Source of the DNA: a virus | Virus record (IMG/VR): IMGVR_UViG_3300020194_001331 | Span: 43,497 to 107,496 of that record | Strand: one strand, 5' to 3' | Length of the DNA: 64,000 nucleotides | In this document: in pieces, positions 50,328 to 58,122 of the stretch | How the letters are laid out: the number at the start of each line of letters is the position of its first letter | How positions within the stretch are numbered: position 1 is the first letter of the stretch | The notes under the pieces: model-generated | Database searches by the model: none | Told to the model about the DNA's origin: nothing | Seen by the model: only the letters and a program-made list of their open reading frames with translations | Made by a program: the position numbers and the translations under genes

Positions 50328-50497
50328 AGATTTTCTAAGTAATCATACAACTTTTCGTAGGTTTCTTGTCCGCTGGTACTCATTCTTTGATGTTCCCATC
50401 CCAAATCATCTACCATATCAATGATTTCTTTTAGAATATCTTTCACCTCATCTTGGGTGAAGATTTTTTCGGTATATCCACTTACTTTTCCACTCAT
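50324..50497 (-). CDS. Hypothetical protein (57 aa)
   Basis: The frame MSGKVSGYTEKIFTQDEVKD... is helical and acidic. Its TGA overlaps the downstream ATG (ATGA). Family not recognised. Confidence 0.65.
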   Translation of the reverse strand: MSGKVSGYTEKIFTQDEVKDILKEIIDMVDDLGWEHQRMSTSGQETYEKLYDYLENL

Positions 50498-50501
50498 AAC
50501 T

Positions 50502-50807
50502 TTATGCTGTTACCCAATCAATATCTTCTTTAAATAGGAAAGATTCAGCACCATCGTACTCTTCAATGATGAACTTTGTACCCTCATCAATCCAAGCCAC
50601 TCTTAAATCTTGAACACCACCAGAGTAACCATCGGTCCAAGTCTTTTCACAATAATCAATGGCTTCCTGCCACTTTTCGTTTTCTACCAACTCAATCAAA
50701 GTTGGGTCAAAGATTGCTTCTTCGGGGTAACCCCAAGTGTAGAATCCTGCTCCAAAACCAGGTGAAATCAATACACCCACTTTACCATCTTTAATAACTT
50801 TTTCCAT
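50502..50807 (-). CDS. Hypothetical protein (101 aa)
   Basis: A soluble protein with GKVGVLISPGFGAGFYTWGY and an acidic C-terminus. It is the first gene after the promoter at 50812-50843. Similar sequences occur in other phages, but I cannot name a family. Confidence 0.65.
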   Translation of the reverse strand: MEKVIKDGKVGVLISPGFGAGFYTWGYPEEAIFDPTLIELVENEKWQEAIDYCEKTWTDGYSGGVQDLRVAWIDEGTKFIIEEYDGAESFLFKEDIDWVTA

Positions 50808-50811
50808 AATA

Positions 50812-50843
50812 CAAATATACGAAATTTATTTGAGAAAACCTAA
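50812..50843 (-). promoter_or_regulatory. Promoter for 50502-50807
   Basis: TTAG-N20-TATATTTG, a weaker -33 box. Confidence 0.65.
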
Positions 50844-50844
50844 T

Positions 50845-51150
50845 TTAGGCAACCTCTTTATAAAGTTTTTCCAACTCCGTTTCCAAACCTTCAACCAAAG
50901 TAGGTTCAGAAGTTACCAACTCATGTTCGATATATTCGAACTTCGCAGCAATCGAATTCTGAGATTCCACCAAATTTTTGATGGCTTGAATGAGTTTATC
51001 CTCATCCGCATAAAATACCGTGTCTGAATCAACAGGCATTGTAAAGGTGTGTCCACCTTTAGGTTTCCAATATGGAACTTCACCAAATCCATTGGAATCC
51101 ACATTATAGTTTTCGTAATACTGACAATGTACTAATAAATTAGCTTTCAT
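50845..51150 (-). CDS. Hypothetical protein (101 aa)
   Basis: A soluble protein beginning MKANLLVHCQYYENYNVDSN. Its leader has the AAACCCTTAAAA-type sequence. It overlaps the upstream micro-gene by 11 bases. Family not recognised. Confidence 0.65.
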   Translation of the reverse strand: MKANLLVHCQYYENYNVDSNGFGEVPYWKPKGGHTFTMPVDSDTVFYADEDKLIQAIKNLVESQNSIAAKFEYIEHELVTSEPTLVEGLETELEKLYKEVA

Positions 51151-51274
51151 AACTTCCGTTTTTAAGGGTTTCTATCTCTTTTTTAAGTTTTTTTATCTCT
51201 CTATCTCTACTCATTAGGTATTTTACCAAAGTACCTTTGTGGATTGCTTCGTATAATGATTTTGAATATGCCAT
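51140..51274 (-). CDS. Small coiled-coil protein (44 aa)
   Basis: The frame MAYSKSLYEAIHKGTLVKYL... has a basic coiled-coil end. It starts one base after the upstream stop and overlaps the next start by 11 bases. Confidence 0.6.
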   Translation of the reverse strand: MAYSKSLYEAIHKGTLVKYLMSRDREIKKLKKEIETLKNGSYES

Positions 51275-51275
51275 A

Positions 51276-51476
51276 TTATTTAATTAACCAATTCCACAAT
51301 CCTTTCCAATTCCAAGCAAACAACGACATGAATCCCATTGTTGAAGCAAGGATAAATACAGCCATCTCATTCAGTTCACCAGCAAAGTGAACATATTCTT
51401 GTGCGATTCCAAACAATACCGAATAAGCGATAAAGAAGGAAATGATGGTTGTTAAAACGATTTGATAATTTTTCAT
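51276..51476 (-). CDS. Small membrane protein (66 aa)
   Basis: From ATG 51476 (MKNYQIVLTT) it has two membrane helices (about 6-24 and 38-58). A longer frame from 51497 would begin about ten bases from the promoter -7 box, so it is unlikely. Family not recognised. Confidence 0.65.
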   Translation of the reverse strand: MKNYQIVLTTIISFFIAYSVLFGIAQEYVHFAGELNEMAVFILASTMGFMSLFAWNWKGLWNWLIK

Positions 51477-51505
51477 AGTATTAGGTTTTATTCTCAATTA
51501 CAGTA

Positions 51506-51537
51506 CTAACATACGAAATATTCCTGAGAATTCCAAA
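51506..51537 (-). promoter_or_regulatory. Promoter for 51276-51476
   Basis: TTTG-N20-TATGTTAG followed by TACTGTAATTGAGA. Confidence 0.75.
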
Positions 51538-51666
51538 TTATTTCTTACTTTTTTTTGATTTTTTTTGAAGATTTTTTACTACCTCTTTAAGAGAACTATG
51601 ACCAATACCTTGTTTAGCCATAGTGTTCAAAGTTCGGATTGAAAGTTTGAATTCTTTCTTATTCAA
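51538..51666 (-). CDS. Small basic protein (42 aa), TTG start
   Basis: A TTG start at 51666 is preceded by AAGGAGG, the strongest Shine-Dalgarno-like site I saw. The protein (NKKEFKLSIRTLNTMAK...KKSKKSKK) is very basic. It ends just before the promoter for the next gene. Family not recognised. Confidence 0.55.
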   Translation of the reverse strand: MNKKEFKLSIRTLNTMAKQGIGHSSLKEVVKNLQKKSKKSKK

Positions 51667-51676
51667 AAGTACCTCC

Positions 51677-51910
51677 TTAGTTTAGTTTATATGAATATTT
51701 CCAACCACAATCATCATCGTACCAATCATCTTCGATTGCGGTAGCATGATAACCTAAGATTTCGTTGAGTTTCACAACATCAACTCGATTCCAATATCCG
51801 AATCGTAGGTAAATGGGATTACCACCACCATGAACTTGTCCGATTTCAAAGTTACCGAACTCTTTCTCAACTTTACTTAGGGTTAGAAAATCAATCTTTC
51901 CGTTTAACAT
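51677..51910 (-). CDS. Hypothetical protein (77 aa)
   Basis: A soluble protein with GGGNPIYLRFGYWNRVD and an acidic C-terminus. The leader AAACCCTAAAAGATATG precedes it. Family not recognised. Confidence 0.65.
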   Translation of the reverse strand: MLNGKIDFLTLSKVEKEFGNFEIGQVHGGGNPIYLRFGYWNRVDVVKLNEILGYHATAIEDDWYDDDCGWKYSYKLN

Positions 51911-51922
51911 ATCTTTTAGGGT

Positions 51923-52252
51923 TTAAATTACACTTTCCATTCGTTGAACCATATTGTGGTGTTCAGCTTCTGAATACTCCACTATTGAAAGTGAAGGAGT
52001 AAATTTGGTTTCCAACTTACCACTAGCGAATTTCCAAATTACATTATCAATAAAGTTCTTAATCATATAGGTCATATCTGAAGAACCGAATCCTTCATCT
52101 TCAGGCCAATCTTCGGTCCACTCTTCAGCAACTTCTTGTGCGATATCCAATAAATCCCATTGATGAATTTTTAAATCACCAATCATTTTGGTGAATCCCT
52201 CAATTCGGTGAGAGTTGAAAAGAAGGGAAGTGGGGTCAATCAAATAATTCAT
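51923..52252 (-). CDS. Hypothetical protein (109 aa)
   Basis: A soluble acidic protein (EEWTEDWPEDEGFGSSDMTY). It is the first gene after the promoter at 52287-52318. Family not recognised. Confidence 0.65.
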   Translation of the reverse strand: MNYLIDPTSLLFNSHRIEGFTKMIGDLKIHQWDLLDIAQEVAEEWTEDWPEDEGFGSSDMTYMIKNFIDNVIWKFASGKLETKFTPSLSIVEYSEAEHHNMVQRMESVI

Positions 52253-52286
52253 ATCAATACTTTTAGGTTATCTCTCAATTACAGTA

Positions 52287-52318
52287 CTAACATACGAAAA
52301 AAAGTTGAGAAATCCAAA
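52287..52318 (-). promoter_or_regulatory. Promoter for 51923-52252, with terminator-like hairpin
   Basis: TTTG-N20-TATGTTAG followed by TACTGTAATTGAGA. GTTG and CAAC arms around it form a stem with T runs, as at 15050-15081. Confidence 0.75.
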
Positions 52319-52364
52319 TGTTTTCCCAACTTTTTTCAAAAAAATTTAACCCTAAAATATTCTA

Positions 52365-52700
52365 TTAATAAGGAATAGTACCTGCTTTTTTTCTATCCTC
52401 TTCTGAGTTAGCTCCCCAATAATCATTGATGGATGCAGTTTGGTGATATTCAACTACACATCCCAATCTACTTTCTAATGTTGTTTTGATAACTTCCAAT
52501 CTATCAGCATCATAGATATTTGGAATATCTGGATTATATGTATTACCCTTGCCACCTCCACATTTTATTTCTAACCAATCGGATAGTTTGTCTGGGTTTC
52601 TATATTCCAATGAATTTCTATCATTACTTAAATCACCCTCATACAGCCTACCTCTCCAAAAATTACCATCAGATAGATATCCTAAAACTATTTTATTCAT
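52365..52700 (-). CDS. Hypothetical protein (111 aa)
   Basis: A soluble protein with LEIKCGGGKGNTYNPDIPN. It overlaps the micro-gene upstream by eight bases and is followed by the composite hairpin and promoter near 52287-52338. Family not recognised. Confidence 0.6.
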   Translation of the reverse strand: MNKIVLGYLSDGNFWRGRLYEGDLSNDRNSLEYRNPDKLSDWLEIKCGGGKGNTYNPDIPNIYDADRLEVIKTTLESRLGCVVEYHQTASINDYWGANSEEDRKKAGTIPY

Positions 52701-52830
52701 TGCCTTTTCCTTTATTGATTAAATCATCCAATTCTAGTTGTAACTTTTGAATATAAGATTTAGCGTGTTTAGTTGCTTTATTCAATTTTGTCTCTAAGAT
52801 TTTCTTAGCAAGTTTTTCTTTAATGTTCAT
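52693..52830 (-). CDS. Small helical protein (45 aa)
   Basis: The frame MNIKEKLAKKILETKLNKAT... is a basic coiled coil. A CATAAATATA motif lies about 18 bases upstream. Family not recognised. Confidence 0.6.
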   Translation of the reverse strand: MNIKEKLAKKILETKLNKATKHAKSYIQKLQLELDDLINKGKGNE

Positions 52831-52863
52831 AGTTGAATGTATATTTACCATAAATATATAGTT

Positions 52864-53427
52864 TTATTGATAATCCTCAGGATTTTCCTTTACATCTTCC
52901 AAAGTATTTTGGTATGCCCCTTTGTGGTCTTGTAGAATTTGGTAAAGTTCGTTATGATATTCTTCTCTAACATCATCATCTTCCCAAATTTTATCTACTT
53001 CATACTCATCCATATCTACCCACTCACAATCATCGTAATATTTTGCTACAAAGTAAACACCAGCAAAGTTGTATCCCTCATCTTCAAAGGTATTGTGAAC
53101 TACAACATCCTCTTTGATTTTTTGTAGGTTCTCAGCGAATCGTTCAATCCAACCATTAACCGGGTCCCATGCTGAAGTGATTCGGACGGTTTGTTCTTCC
53201 TCAGAATCATCTTCAATAGAACCATACAACCACTTAGCACCAAGAGTATCACAATACCAAGTTCTATCGTATTCTTCGGGAGCATCCTCACCAAATACTC
53301 TCTTTGCTAAATCTTCTGAATGAACTTCCCATTGACCTTCTTCGGTTTGGAATATTCGCTGAACTTCCTTTTGAACTTCTTCATTTGAGTTCTCAATTAC
53401 AATGTAATTTTCAATATCATTTGCCAT
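52864..53427 (-). CDS. Api92/DUF1281-like protein
   Basis: The 187-residue acidic protein has DTLGAKWLYGSIE and TSAWDPVNGWIERFA, similar to the WGTKWD and TAWSPP motifs of the Api92-like ferredoxin-fold family. The match is partial. It overlaps nothing but sits in a run of small genes. Function unknown. Confidence 0.5.
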   Translation of the reverse strand: MANDIENYIVIENSNEEVQKEVQRIFQTEEGQWEVHSEDLAKRVFGEDAPEEYDRTWYCDTLGAKWLYGSIEDDSEEEQTVRITSAWDPVNGWIERFAENLQKIKEDVVVHNTFEDEGYNFAGVYFVAKYYDDCEWVDMDEYEVDKIWEDDDVREEYHNELYQILQDHKGAYQNTLEDVKENPEDYQ

Positions 53428-53428
53428 T

Positions 53429-53620
53429 TTAATCTAATTTATATGATGTTGGTTCGGTTTCATCCGTTGGTTCTTCACCAATCAAATTCATTTGAATATT
53501 GGAACGATTTCTCATATACTGAGATTCAGTCCAACTTGCGGTTCTATCGGTGATAAATTCCATTGAATAAGTTTCACCATTTTCGGTTATAAGATACGTT
53601 AATTTATTCATATTAGTCAA
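53429..53620 (-). CDS. Hypothetical protein (63 aa)
   Basis: A small soluble protein (LTYLITENGETYSMEFITDR) with a beta-hairpin look. It overlaps the upstream gene by eight bases. Family not recognised. Confidence 0.6.
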   Translation of the reverse strand: MTNMNKLTYLITENGETYSMEFITDRTASWTESQYMRNRSNIQMNLIGEEPTDETEPTSYKLD

Positions 53621-54017
53621 TTTGTACTATTCGTTTTACTCTTTCTGATGTTAGTTTCTTTTTCTTTTGTGAAGAAGGTCCTTCACCAATTCCATTAGCC
53701 ATCCAACTTTTGATTTCCATCTCATCCAAAAAATCAGATACATTTGGAATGAATCTTTTACCATAATCCTCTAAGATATGATATTCGCAGATATCCTTAA
53801 CTGATACTACTTTACCATCTGAGTTAGTAATATATTCACCAAAGATAGGAATCATTACCTCAAAGATAAAAAACATATTGTGAGTCAATGCTCTATGTCT
53901 ATTATCTGAAAAGTATTTCTTACTACAATCCATTTTATTGTGGAGAGGAAGATAATCTTCTTCAGTACCTCCCCACAATCTAACAGATGATTGAGAATGT
54001 TTTAATGGATTTGCCAT
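53613..54017 (-). CDS. Hypothetical protein (134 aa)
   Basis: A soluble protein with HNKMDCSKKYFSDNRHRALTHNMFF, a helical segment with several His, and a basic C-terminus. The pattern DCSKKYFSDNRHRA-THN is one I recall from phage proteins of unknown function. Its neighbours are small genes. Confidence 0.65.
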   Translation of the reverse strand: MANPLKHSQSSVRLWGGTEEDYLPLHNKMDCSKKYFSDNRHRALTHNMFFIFEVMIPIFGEYITNSDGKVVSVKDICEYHILEDYGKRFIPNVSDFLDEMEIKSWMANGIGEGPSSQKKKKLTSERVKRIVQID

Positions 54018-54018
54018 A

Positions 54019-54366
54019 TTATTCTACTTCACCAAAGTATTCATCAGATACACAGGTTTCAACATCTAATCGTTGTTCACCATCATCGTAGTTATACTGA
54101 AATTTACCAGTAGTACCAGCATTATTCCAATTGTAACCAACATCAGATGCATCTAAGATTTCAAACAATAGGTCATAATGTTCATCTAAATTCAAATCAC
54201 CTTCATGTTTGAATGAATAATCTTCATTTCTGAATAAATCTATTGAATAAAAAGAACCGAAAGAATCACCTCCACCTTCAAATTCAATTTCAAATCCATC
54301 TTTTTCTTGGTCAAAATCAGGATAACCTGATTTAATTACATCTAATAATTTTTGTTTTAATCCCAT
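54019..54366 (-). CDS. Hypothetical protein (115 aa)
   Basis: A soluble acidic protein (FEIEFEGGGDSFGSFYSIDL). It lies one base from the next gene. Family not recognised. Confidence 0.65.
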   Translation of the reverse strand: MGLKQKLLDVIKSGYPDFDQEKDGFEIEFEGGGDSFGSFYSIDLFRNEDYSFKHEGDLNLDEHYDLLFEILDASDVGYNWNNAGTTGKFQYNYDDGEQRLDVETCVSDEYFGEVE

Positions 54367-54369
54367 AAC

Positions 54370-54615
54370 TTATTTAATTAATTTCCAATATAATTGTCTA
54401 ACTTTTTTACCTAACTCCATATCATTTGGAGTATCTTTAATGATTTTTTCAGCAATCATTAATACTTTATCATCATCTTCGAAGTAATCATTCCAACATT
54501 CTTTACAAAGTTGTCCTGCTCCTTCTACATAATGAGAACGATATTCAATATCAGTACTGATATGATATGGTGTTTCTTTTTTACAAGTAATACAAGTTTC
54601 TCTACTCATCTCCAT
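54370..54615 (-). CDS. Zinc-finger protein (81 aa)
   Basis: Two cysteine pairs, CITCKKE (about 7-10) and CKECW (about 37-40), make a likely treble-clef or zinc ribbon. The C-terminus is helical. It overlaps the nucleotidyltransferase-like gene by 14 bases. Family not recognised. Confidence 0.65.
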   Translation of the reverse strand: MEMSRETCITCKKETPYHISTDIEYRSHYVEGAGQLCKECWNDYFEDDDKVLMIAEKIIKDTPNDMELGKKVRQLYWKLIK

Positions 54616-55102
54616 CGTATTTTAGTTGTTTGATTTCATTTAACAAATCAGGTTGTGTAAGTAACAACTCTTTGTTATCTTTTAAAGTTTGAATACAAAT
54701 ATCGTTTTTCAACTTAGTTGTACTCCAACCATGTGCTCTTGAAGTATAGATAATTTTAGGTGGTAAATCATCACCAGTAAATCGTTTACCAATGTAATCT
54801 TCACCCAAAATTCTAACATCTGGTTTAAAGAATTGAATTAATCCATATAATTCTTCCTCAGTTTGATAACAATAAACTGCATCAACTGATTCCATTTCCA
54901 TTAATGTGTTATACCTTTCAGCTCTTGGTACTACTGGACTGTATTTGTTTGCCCTATCTAATGAAGGGTCATTCTGAAGAAACACCATAAAATAATCACA
55001 ATGTTTCTTAGCAGTTTGAAAGGTGTACACATAACCAGGATGAATAATATCAAAATTCCCAGCGGTAAACCCTACAATCTTTTTATCTCCGTTTATCATC
55101 AT
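54602..55102 (-). CDS. Cytidylyltransferase-like protein (RfaE/TagD type)
   Basis: From ATG 55102 the protein has VGFTAGNFDIIHPGYVYTFQ with HPGY in place of HxGH, FLQNDPS and the C-terminal RAHGWSTTKLK, like the ISST-K motif. These are features of the nucleotidyltransferases that activate small sugar or glycerol phosphates. The last His of HxGH is replaced, so activity is uncertain. A longer frame from 55120 would begin inside the promoter at 55110-55141. Confidence 0.75.
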   Translation of the reverse strand: MMINGDKKIVGFTAGNFDIIHPGYVYTFQTAKKHCDYFMVFLQNDPSLDRANKYSPVVPRAERYNTLMEMESVDAVYCYQTEEELYGLIQFFKPDVRILGEDYIGKRFTGDDLPPKIIYTSRAHGWSTTKLKNDICIQTLKDNKELLLTQPDLLNEIKQLKYDGDE

Positions 55103-55109
55103 AATTTTA

Positions 55110-55141
55110 CAAATATACAAAAAATATTTTAATTATCCAAA
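55110..55141 (-). promoter_or_regulatory. Promoter for the cytidylyltransferase-like gene 54602-55102
   Basis: TTTG-N20-TATATTTG. Confidence 0.75.
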
Positions 55142-55366
55142 TTAATGAGTAACTATTATTTCACCTACATTCCAACTTGGAATATACCAATTAAACTCAT
55201 GTGATTCTAACATCTCTACTACCTTCTTAGATAACCTATTTGAGTTACCTGTAATGATTCTACATTGGAATATCCTATCTTGTGATTGTAACAAAACAAA
55301 ATCCTCAGCTTTTATCAAAGCTTCATCGTGTGTTAATCCATGTAAATCTATTTCTTTCATTTCCAA
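55142..55366 (-). CDS. Smr-domain protein
   Basis: The 74-residue protein has IDLHGLTHDEAL and IITGNSN, the DLHG and TGxG motifs of the Smr nuclease domain. It is one isolated domain. Smr proteins nick DNA or RNA, some clearing stalled ribosomes. It overlaps the upstream membrane gene by ten bases. Confidence 0.8.
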   Translation of the reverse strand: MEMKEIDLHGLTHDEALIKAEDFVLLQSQDRIFQCRIITGNSNRLSKKVVEMLESHEFNWYIPSWNVGEIIVTH

Positions 55367-55701
55367 AAGATTTGTATTCCTATTAGAATTGCTGCAAGAA
55401 TCAAAGATACCATCGTTTTAGATGTAATACCTTCATTCAGAAAAAACCAAGTCATCCATGCAAATATTAGGATACCAGTTGCTTGTCCTATAAATCTACC
55501 AGGCCAAAGTTGTCCATCAAAGTGTTCTGCAACTAACCATGTTCCTTTAATGAAAACATATGATATCAAAGTTCCACCAGCTAATGATACTAAAAATGGA
55601 TTCTTTTTAAACCAAGGCCAAACAAATTGTCCATTGGTTTGAATCCATATAATTGATTGGGCTAATGTAAACAATAGTACACCATAAATTAAATTTCTCA
55701 T
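55357..55701 (-). CDS. Four-helix membrane protein
   Basis: The 114-residue protein has four membrane helices (about 4-22, 34-56, 70-88 and 92-112), about the size and layout of small multidrug or DMT-type transporters. The substrate is not evident. It is one base from the NTase-fold gene. Confidence 0.65.
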   Translation of the reverse strand: MRNLIYGVLLFTLAQSIIWIQTNGQFVWPWFKKNPFLVSLAGGTLISYVFIKGTWLVAEHFDGQLWPGRFIGQATGILIFAWMTWFFLNEGITSKTMVSLILAAILIGIQIFWK

Positions 55702-55702
55702 A

Positions 55703-56314
55703 TTAAGTTACAAAATTAAAATTTGTTGTTTTTAGATTTACATTAACTCCTTTGTAAATGTTAGAGTTAATCTTATCTAAAACTTTTTTTTCTAGCTCTT
55801 CCCAACATCCCTCTACTTTATACAAACCATCATATACTTCTTTTATATAAGTGTGAGTTTTAGTTAAATCATTGTCTATTTCAACTACACCATCTATTAT
55901 CTTTGTAAATTTAGTCCAATTAAAATAAGATATACTATTTTTACCCACCCACCAATCCTTTGATGGGGCCTCACCGCTGTGTAAATATTCAAAGTAATTC
56001 CAAGTATCTTTATTTACACATTTAGCATCAACCAATGATTCATATTTAAAACTCATTTTTAGTATATCATCTAAAATAGATTTAATCTCAGAGTAGTTAG
56101 GGTTATCATTTACAAAACATATATCCATATCCCAAGTAAGAGGTAGATTGGGGTTATGTAAATACTCAGCAAATCCACCAGCTAAATAAACTTCATAATT
56201 TTCTAAATTATATTTGGAATTTAGTTCTTTCCAAATATTAATTAAGGCATAAAGTGAAGGTCTACTCCAGGGATTATTTGTAGAAATATTATCCCAACTA
56301 GCGTAAAATTCCAT
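55703..56314 (-). CDS. Nucleotidyltransferase-fold protein
   Basis: The 203-residue protein has YLAGGFAEYLHNPNLPLTWDMDICF, the GG...DxD pattern of NTase-fold enzymes such as aminoglycoside or MNT-type transferases. The metal-binding Asp pair is present. The target cannot be read. Confidence 0.65.
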   Translation of the reverse strand: MEFYASWDNISTNNPWSRPSLYALINIWKELNSKYNLENYEVYLAGGFAEYLHNPNLPLTWDMDICFVNDNPNYSEIKSILDDILKMSFKYESLVDAKCVNKDTWNYFEYLHSGEAPSKDWWVGKNSISYFNWTKFTKIIDGVVEIDNDLTKTHTYIKEVYDGLYKVEGCWEELEKKVLDKINSNIYKGVNVNLKTTNFNFVT

Positions 56315-56317
56315 TTA

Positions 56318-56485
56318 CTATTTTTTTTTCTTCCGTAACCTACTAACGTATGTACCATTTTCTACTGATTCTAATACACCTTTAAGTTTAGCAACCAATT
56401 CCATATTACCATCACGTCTAGCTGATTCGGTTTCAATTGTGTGTGTAAGATTTCTTATTACTTCTTCTCTTTTCTTTTTACTCAT
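56318..56485 (-). CDS. Small basic protein (55 aa)
   Basis: The frame MSKKKREEVIRNLTHTIETE... is basic at both ends and helical between. It overlaps the upstream gene by eight bases. Family not recognised. Confidence 0.65.
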   Translation of the reverse strand: MSKKKREEVIRNLTHTIETESARRDGNMELVAKLKGVLESVENGTYVSRLRKKKK

Positions 56486-56813
56486 TTGATTTATTTAGAT
56501 ATTCGAATATTTTTTCAAAAAGAAGTCTATTATAAACTTCCTTTCCAACCTCTTCAGGTTCAATGATAATAGATTTTGCTGCATATTGTAATGAATCTAC
56601 TAAATCACCATCACTATGTTTTGGTTTGGTGATATCAATCTCATCATTCACAAATGCTACATACCCTTCTGAGTTTTCCCATTCCTTATATTCCATATCA
56701 TACCTCAAATCAGGATTAAAAAACCATTCGTGGTTAGGCATCCAATCATCTCCAGTTTTCCAATCGTTGAACCCATCGGGTCCATCGTACAATAGTTCCT
56801 TAACCCTTCCCAT
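56478..56813 (-). CDS. Hypothetical protein (111 aa)
   Basis: A soluble protein rich in Trp and Asp (DGPDGFNDWKTGDDWMPNHE) with a helical C-terminus. It overlaps neighbours by 14 and eight bases. Family not recognised. Confidence 0.65.
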   Translation of the reverse strand: MGRVKELLYDGPDGFNDWKTGDDWMPNHEWFFNPDLRYDMEYKEWENSEGYVAFVNDEIDITKPKHSDGDLVDSLQYAAKSIIIEPEEVGKEVYNRLLFEKIFEYLNKSNE

Positions 56814-56913
56814 TTTTCTTATCTTTAAGACTTCCGATTAACAAACTAGCTAACTCATAACCTACCCATCCAAAAAAGATTGTAGTTATCCCATAAGCAA
56901 CATATCCCATCAT
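56800..56913 (-). CDS. Tiny membrane protein (37 aa)
   Basis: The frame MMGYVAYGITTIFFGWVGYE... has one membrane helix and a basic tail. It overlaps the next gene start by 14 bases. Confidence 0.6.
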   Translation of the reverse strand: MMGYVAYGITTIFFGWVGYELASLLIGSLKDKKNGKG

Positions 56914-56919
56914 AATTTT

Positions 56920-57135
56920 TTATTTATATAAAGTTACAAAACTACCGAAGTACTTATCGAAAGTCTGAATAAGATTTTCATAATCACTACTTTTCATCTC
57001 TTCCATAATCTCAACTCCGTTTAATCCAAGTTGATTAGCAAGATTCTTAGCAGTTCCTAAAAGGTAAAAAGCGTTACCTTGTGGTCCAGTCAAATCAATA
57101 GTGATTCCGTTAGTTTTTGGTTTTTCTTTTATCAT
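56920..57135 (-). CDS. Hypothetical protein (71 aa)
   Basis: A soluble helical protein (GPQGNAFYLLGTAKNLANQL). It is the first gene after the promoter at 57172-57203. Small proteins with this pattern occur in other phages; function unknown. Confidence 0.7.
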   Translation of the reverse strand: MIKEKPKTNGITIDLTGPQGNAFYLLGTAKNLANQLGLNGVEIMEEMKSSDYENLIQTFDKYFGSFVTLYK

Positions 57136-57171
57136 TTTTGTTTTATTTAGGGTTTCTCATCAATTACAGTA

Positions 57172-57203
57172 CTAACATACGAAAAATAAATGAGAAATCC
57201 AAA
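57172..57203 (-). promoter_or_regulatory. Promoter for 56920-57135
   Basis: TTTG-N20-TATGTTAG followed by TACTGTAATTGATGAGA. Confidence 0.75.
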
Positions 57204-57250
57204 TAAAAAGTGAATTATTTTTACAATTTTAATGTGTTTTTTAAAATTAG

Positions 57251-57322
57251 TAGCCCGTCCGGGACTCGAACCCGAGTGACCACCGTGAAAGGGTGGCATC
57301 CTAACCGCTAGATGAACGGGCC
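57251..57322 (-). tRNA. tRNA-Glu (TTC)
   Basis: A full cloverleaf: acceptor GGCCCGT/ACGGGCT, anticodon stem CCACC/GGTGG with loop CTTTCAC, and T-loop TTCGAGT. No CCA is encoded. Confidence 0.95.
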
Positions 57323-57330
57323 ATTTTTTG

Positions 57331-57404
57331 TGGAGAATATCGGAGTCGAACCGATGACCTCTACGGTGCAAGCGTAGCGCTCTAGCCAGCTGAGCTAATT
57401 CCCC
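57331..57404 (-). tRNA. tRNA-Ala (TGC)
   Basis: Acceptor GGGGAAT/ATTCTCC, anticodon stem CTACG/CGTAG with loop CTTGCAC, and T-loop TTCGACT. It lies eight bases from tRNA-Glu. Confidence 0.95.
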
Positions 57405-57474
57405 TTAAAAAGGGTTTGGTGTAAATATATTGGCTCGCTTCATCTTCAATCAATTTACACCTCCCACCTTTCGG
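57405..57474 (-). ncRNA. tRNA spacer hairpin S1
   Basis: GGTGTAAAT (57418-57426) and ATTTACACC (57453-57461) form a perfect nine-base-pair helix with a 26-base loop, between tRNA-Arg(CCG) and tRNA-Ala. Confidence 0.5.
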
Positions 57475-57545
57475 TGGAGTGTGCGGGACTCGAACCCGCC
57501 TTGGTTTCTTCGGAGGAAACCGTCCTACCCCTGAACGAACACCCC
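57475..57545 (-). tRNA. tRNA-Arg (CCG)
   Basis: Acceptor GGGGTGT/ACACTCC, anticodon stem GTTTC/GAAAC with loop CTCCGAA, and T-loop TTCGAGT. Confidence 0.93.
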
Positions 57546-57711
57546 ATGCAAATACTGACGACCATTGTTTTTACTTCACACGATTCACTCCTACACTTGT
57601 ATCGGTAGAATCACTCGCTGCACATAAAATGTATAGCCGATTTCATTACACGTGGTTTTTTCGTCAGTAGTTTATACTCTGAATTCAGAGTTTTAGTATT
57701 TCAATGAACTT
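57546..57711 (-). ncRNA. tRNA spacer structure S2
   Basis: ACTGACGA (57554-57561) and TCGTCAGT (57661-57668) form a perfect eight-base-pair closing helix around about 100 bases with further short stems. A 16-base palindrome ACTCTGAATTCAGAGT follows at 57676-57691. No gene is seen. Confidence 0.45.
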
Positions 57712-57897
57712 TTACAAGTTAGAATCTGAATGCCAATCATCAAAGGTATCCCTATTCTTATGTTTTGGTTTTCTTCTATAATCTTTTTTGGATTTATGAA
57801 CTTTTTCGGTAGTTTTCTTACCAATATGGTGAGATGCCTCACCATAACTCATATCATCCCAATCGAGTTTTTCTTTATATCTCCCCTTCTTTGCCAT
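57712..57897 (-). CDS. Basic hypothetical protein (61 aa)
   Basis: The protein MAKKG...is very basic with a DYRRKPKHKNRDTFDDWHSD C-terminus. It is the only protein gene between tRNA-Met/Ile and tRNA-Arg(CCG) and has its own promoter at 57915-57946. Family not recognised. Confidence 0.7.
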   Translation of the reverse strand: MAKKGRYKEKLDWDDMSYGEASHHIGKKTTEKVHKSKKDYRRKPKHKNRDTFDDWHSDSNL

Positions 57898-57914
57898 TTC
57901 TCAATTAATAAATA

Positions 57915-57946
57915 CAAATATACGAAATATTTTTTAATTATACAAA
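57915..57946 (-). promoter_or_regulatory. Promoter for 57712-57897
   Basis: TTTG-N20-TATATTTG. Confidence 0.75.
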
Positions 57947-57968
57947 TTTTTTTTGATGTTTCCATCGG

Positions 57969-58042
57969 TGGACCTAGAGGGACTCGAACCCACGACCATC
58001 TCATTATGAGTGAGGTGCTCTAACCAACTGAGCTATAAGTCC
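57969..58042 (-). tRNA. tRNA-Met or tRNA-Ile2 (CAT)
   Basis: Acceptor GGACTTA/TAGGTCC, anticodon loop CTCATAA and T-loop TTCGAGT. CAT may be elongator Met or lysidine-modified Ile; the sequence alone does not decide. Confidence 0.92.
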
Positions 58043-58050
58043 GTATTTAG

Positions 58051-58122
58051 AGGTGGAGGGTAGAATCGAACTACCGAATAGTGGATTTGCAATCCATTCC
58101 CTTACCACTTGGGTACTCCACC
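58051..58122 (-). tRNA. tRNA-Cys (GCA)
   Basis: Acceptor GGTGGAG/CTCCACC with discriminator T, as expected for Cys, anticodon loop TTGCAAA and T-loop TTCGATT. Confidence 0.92.
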
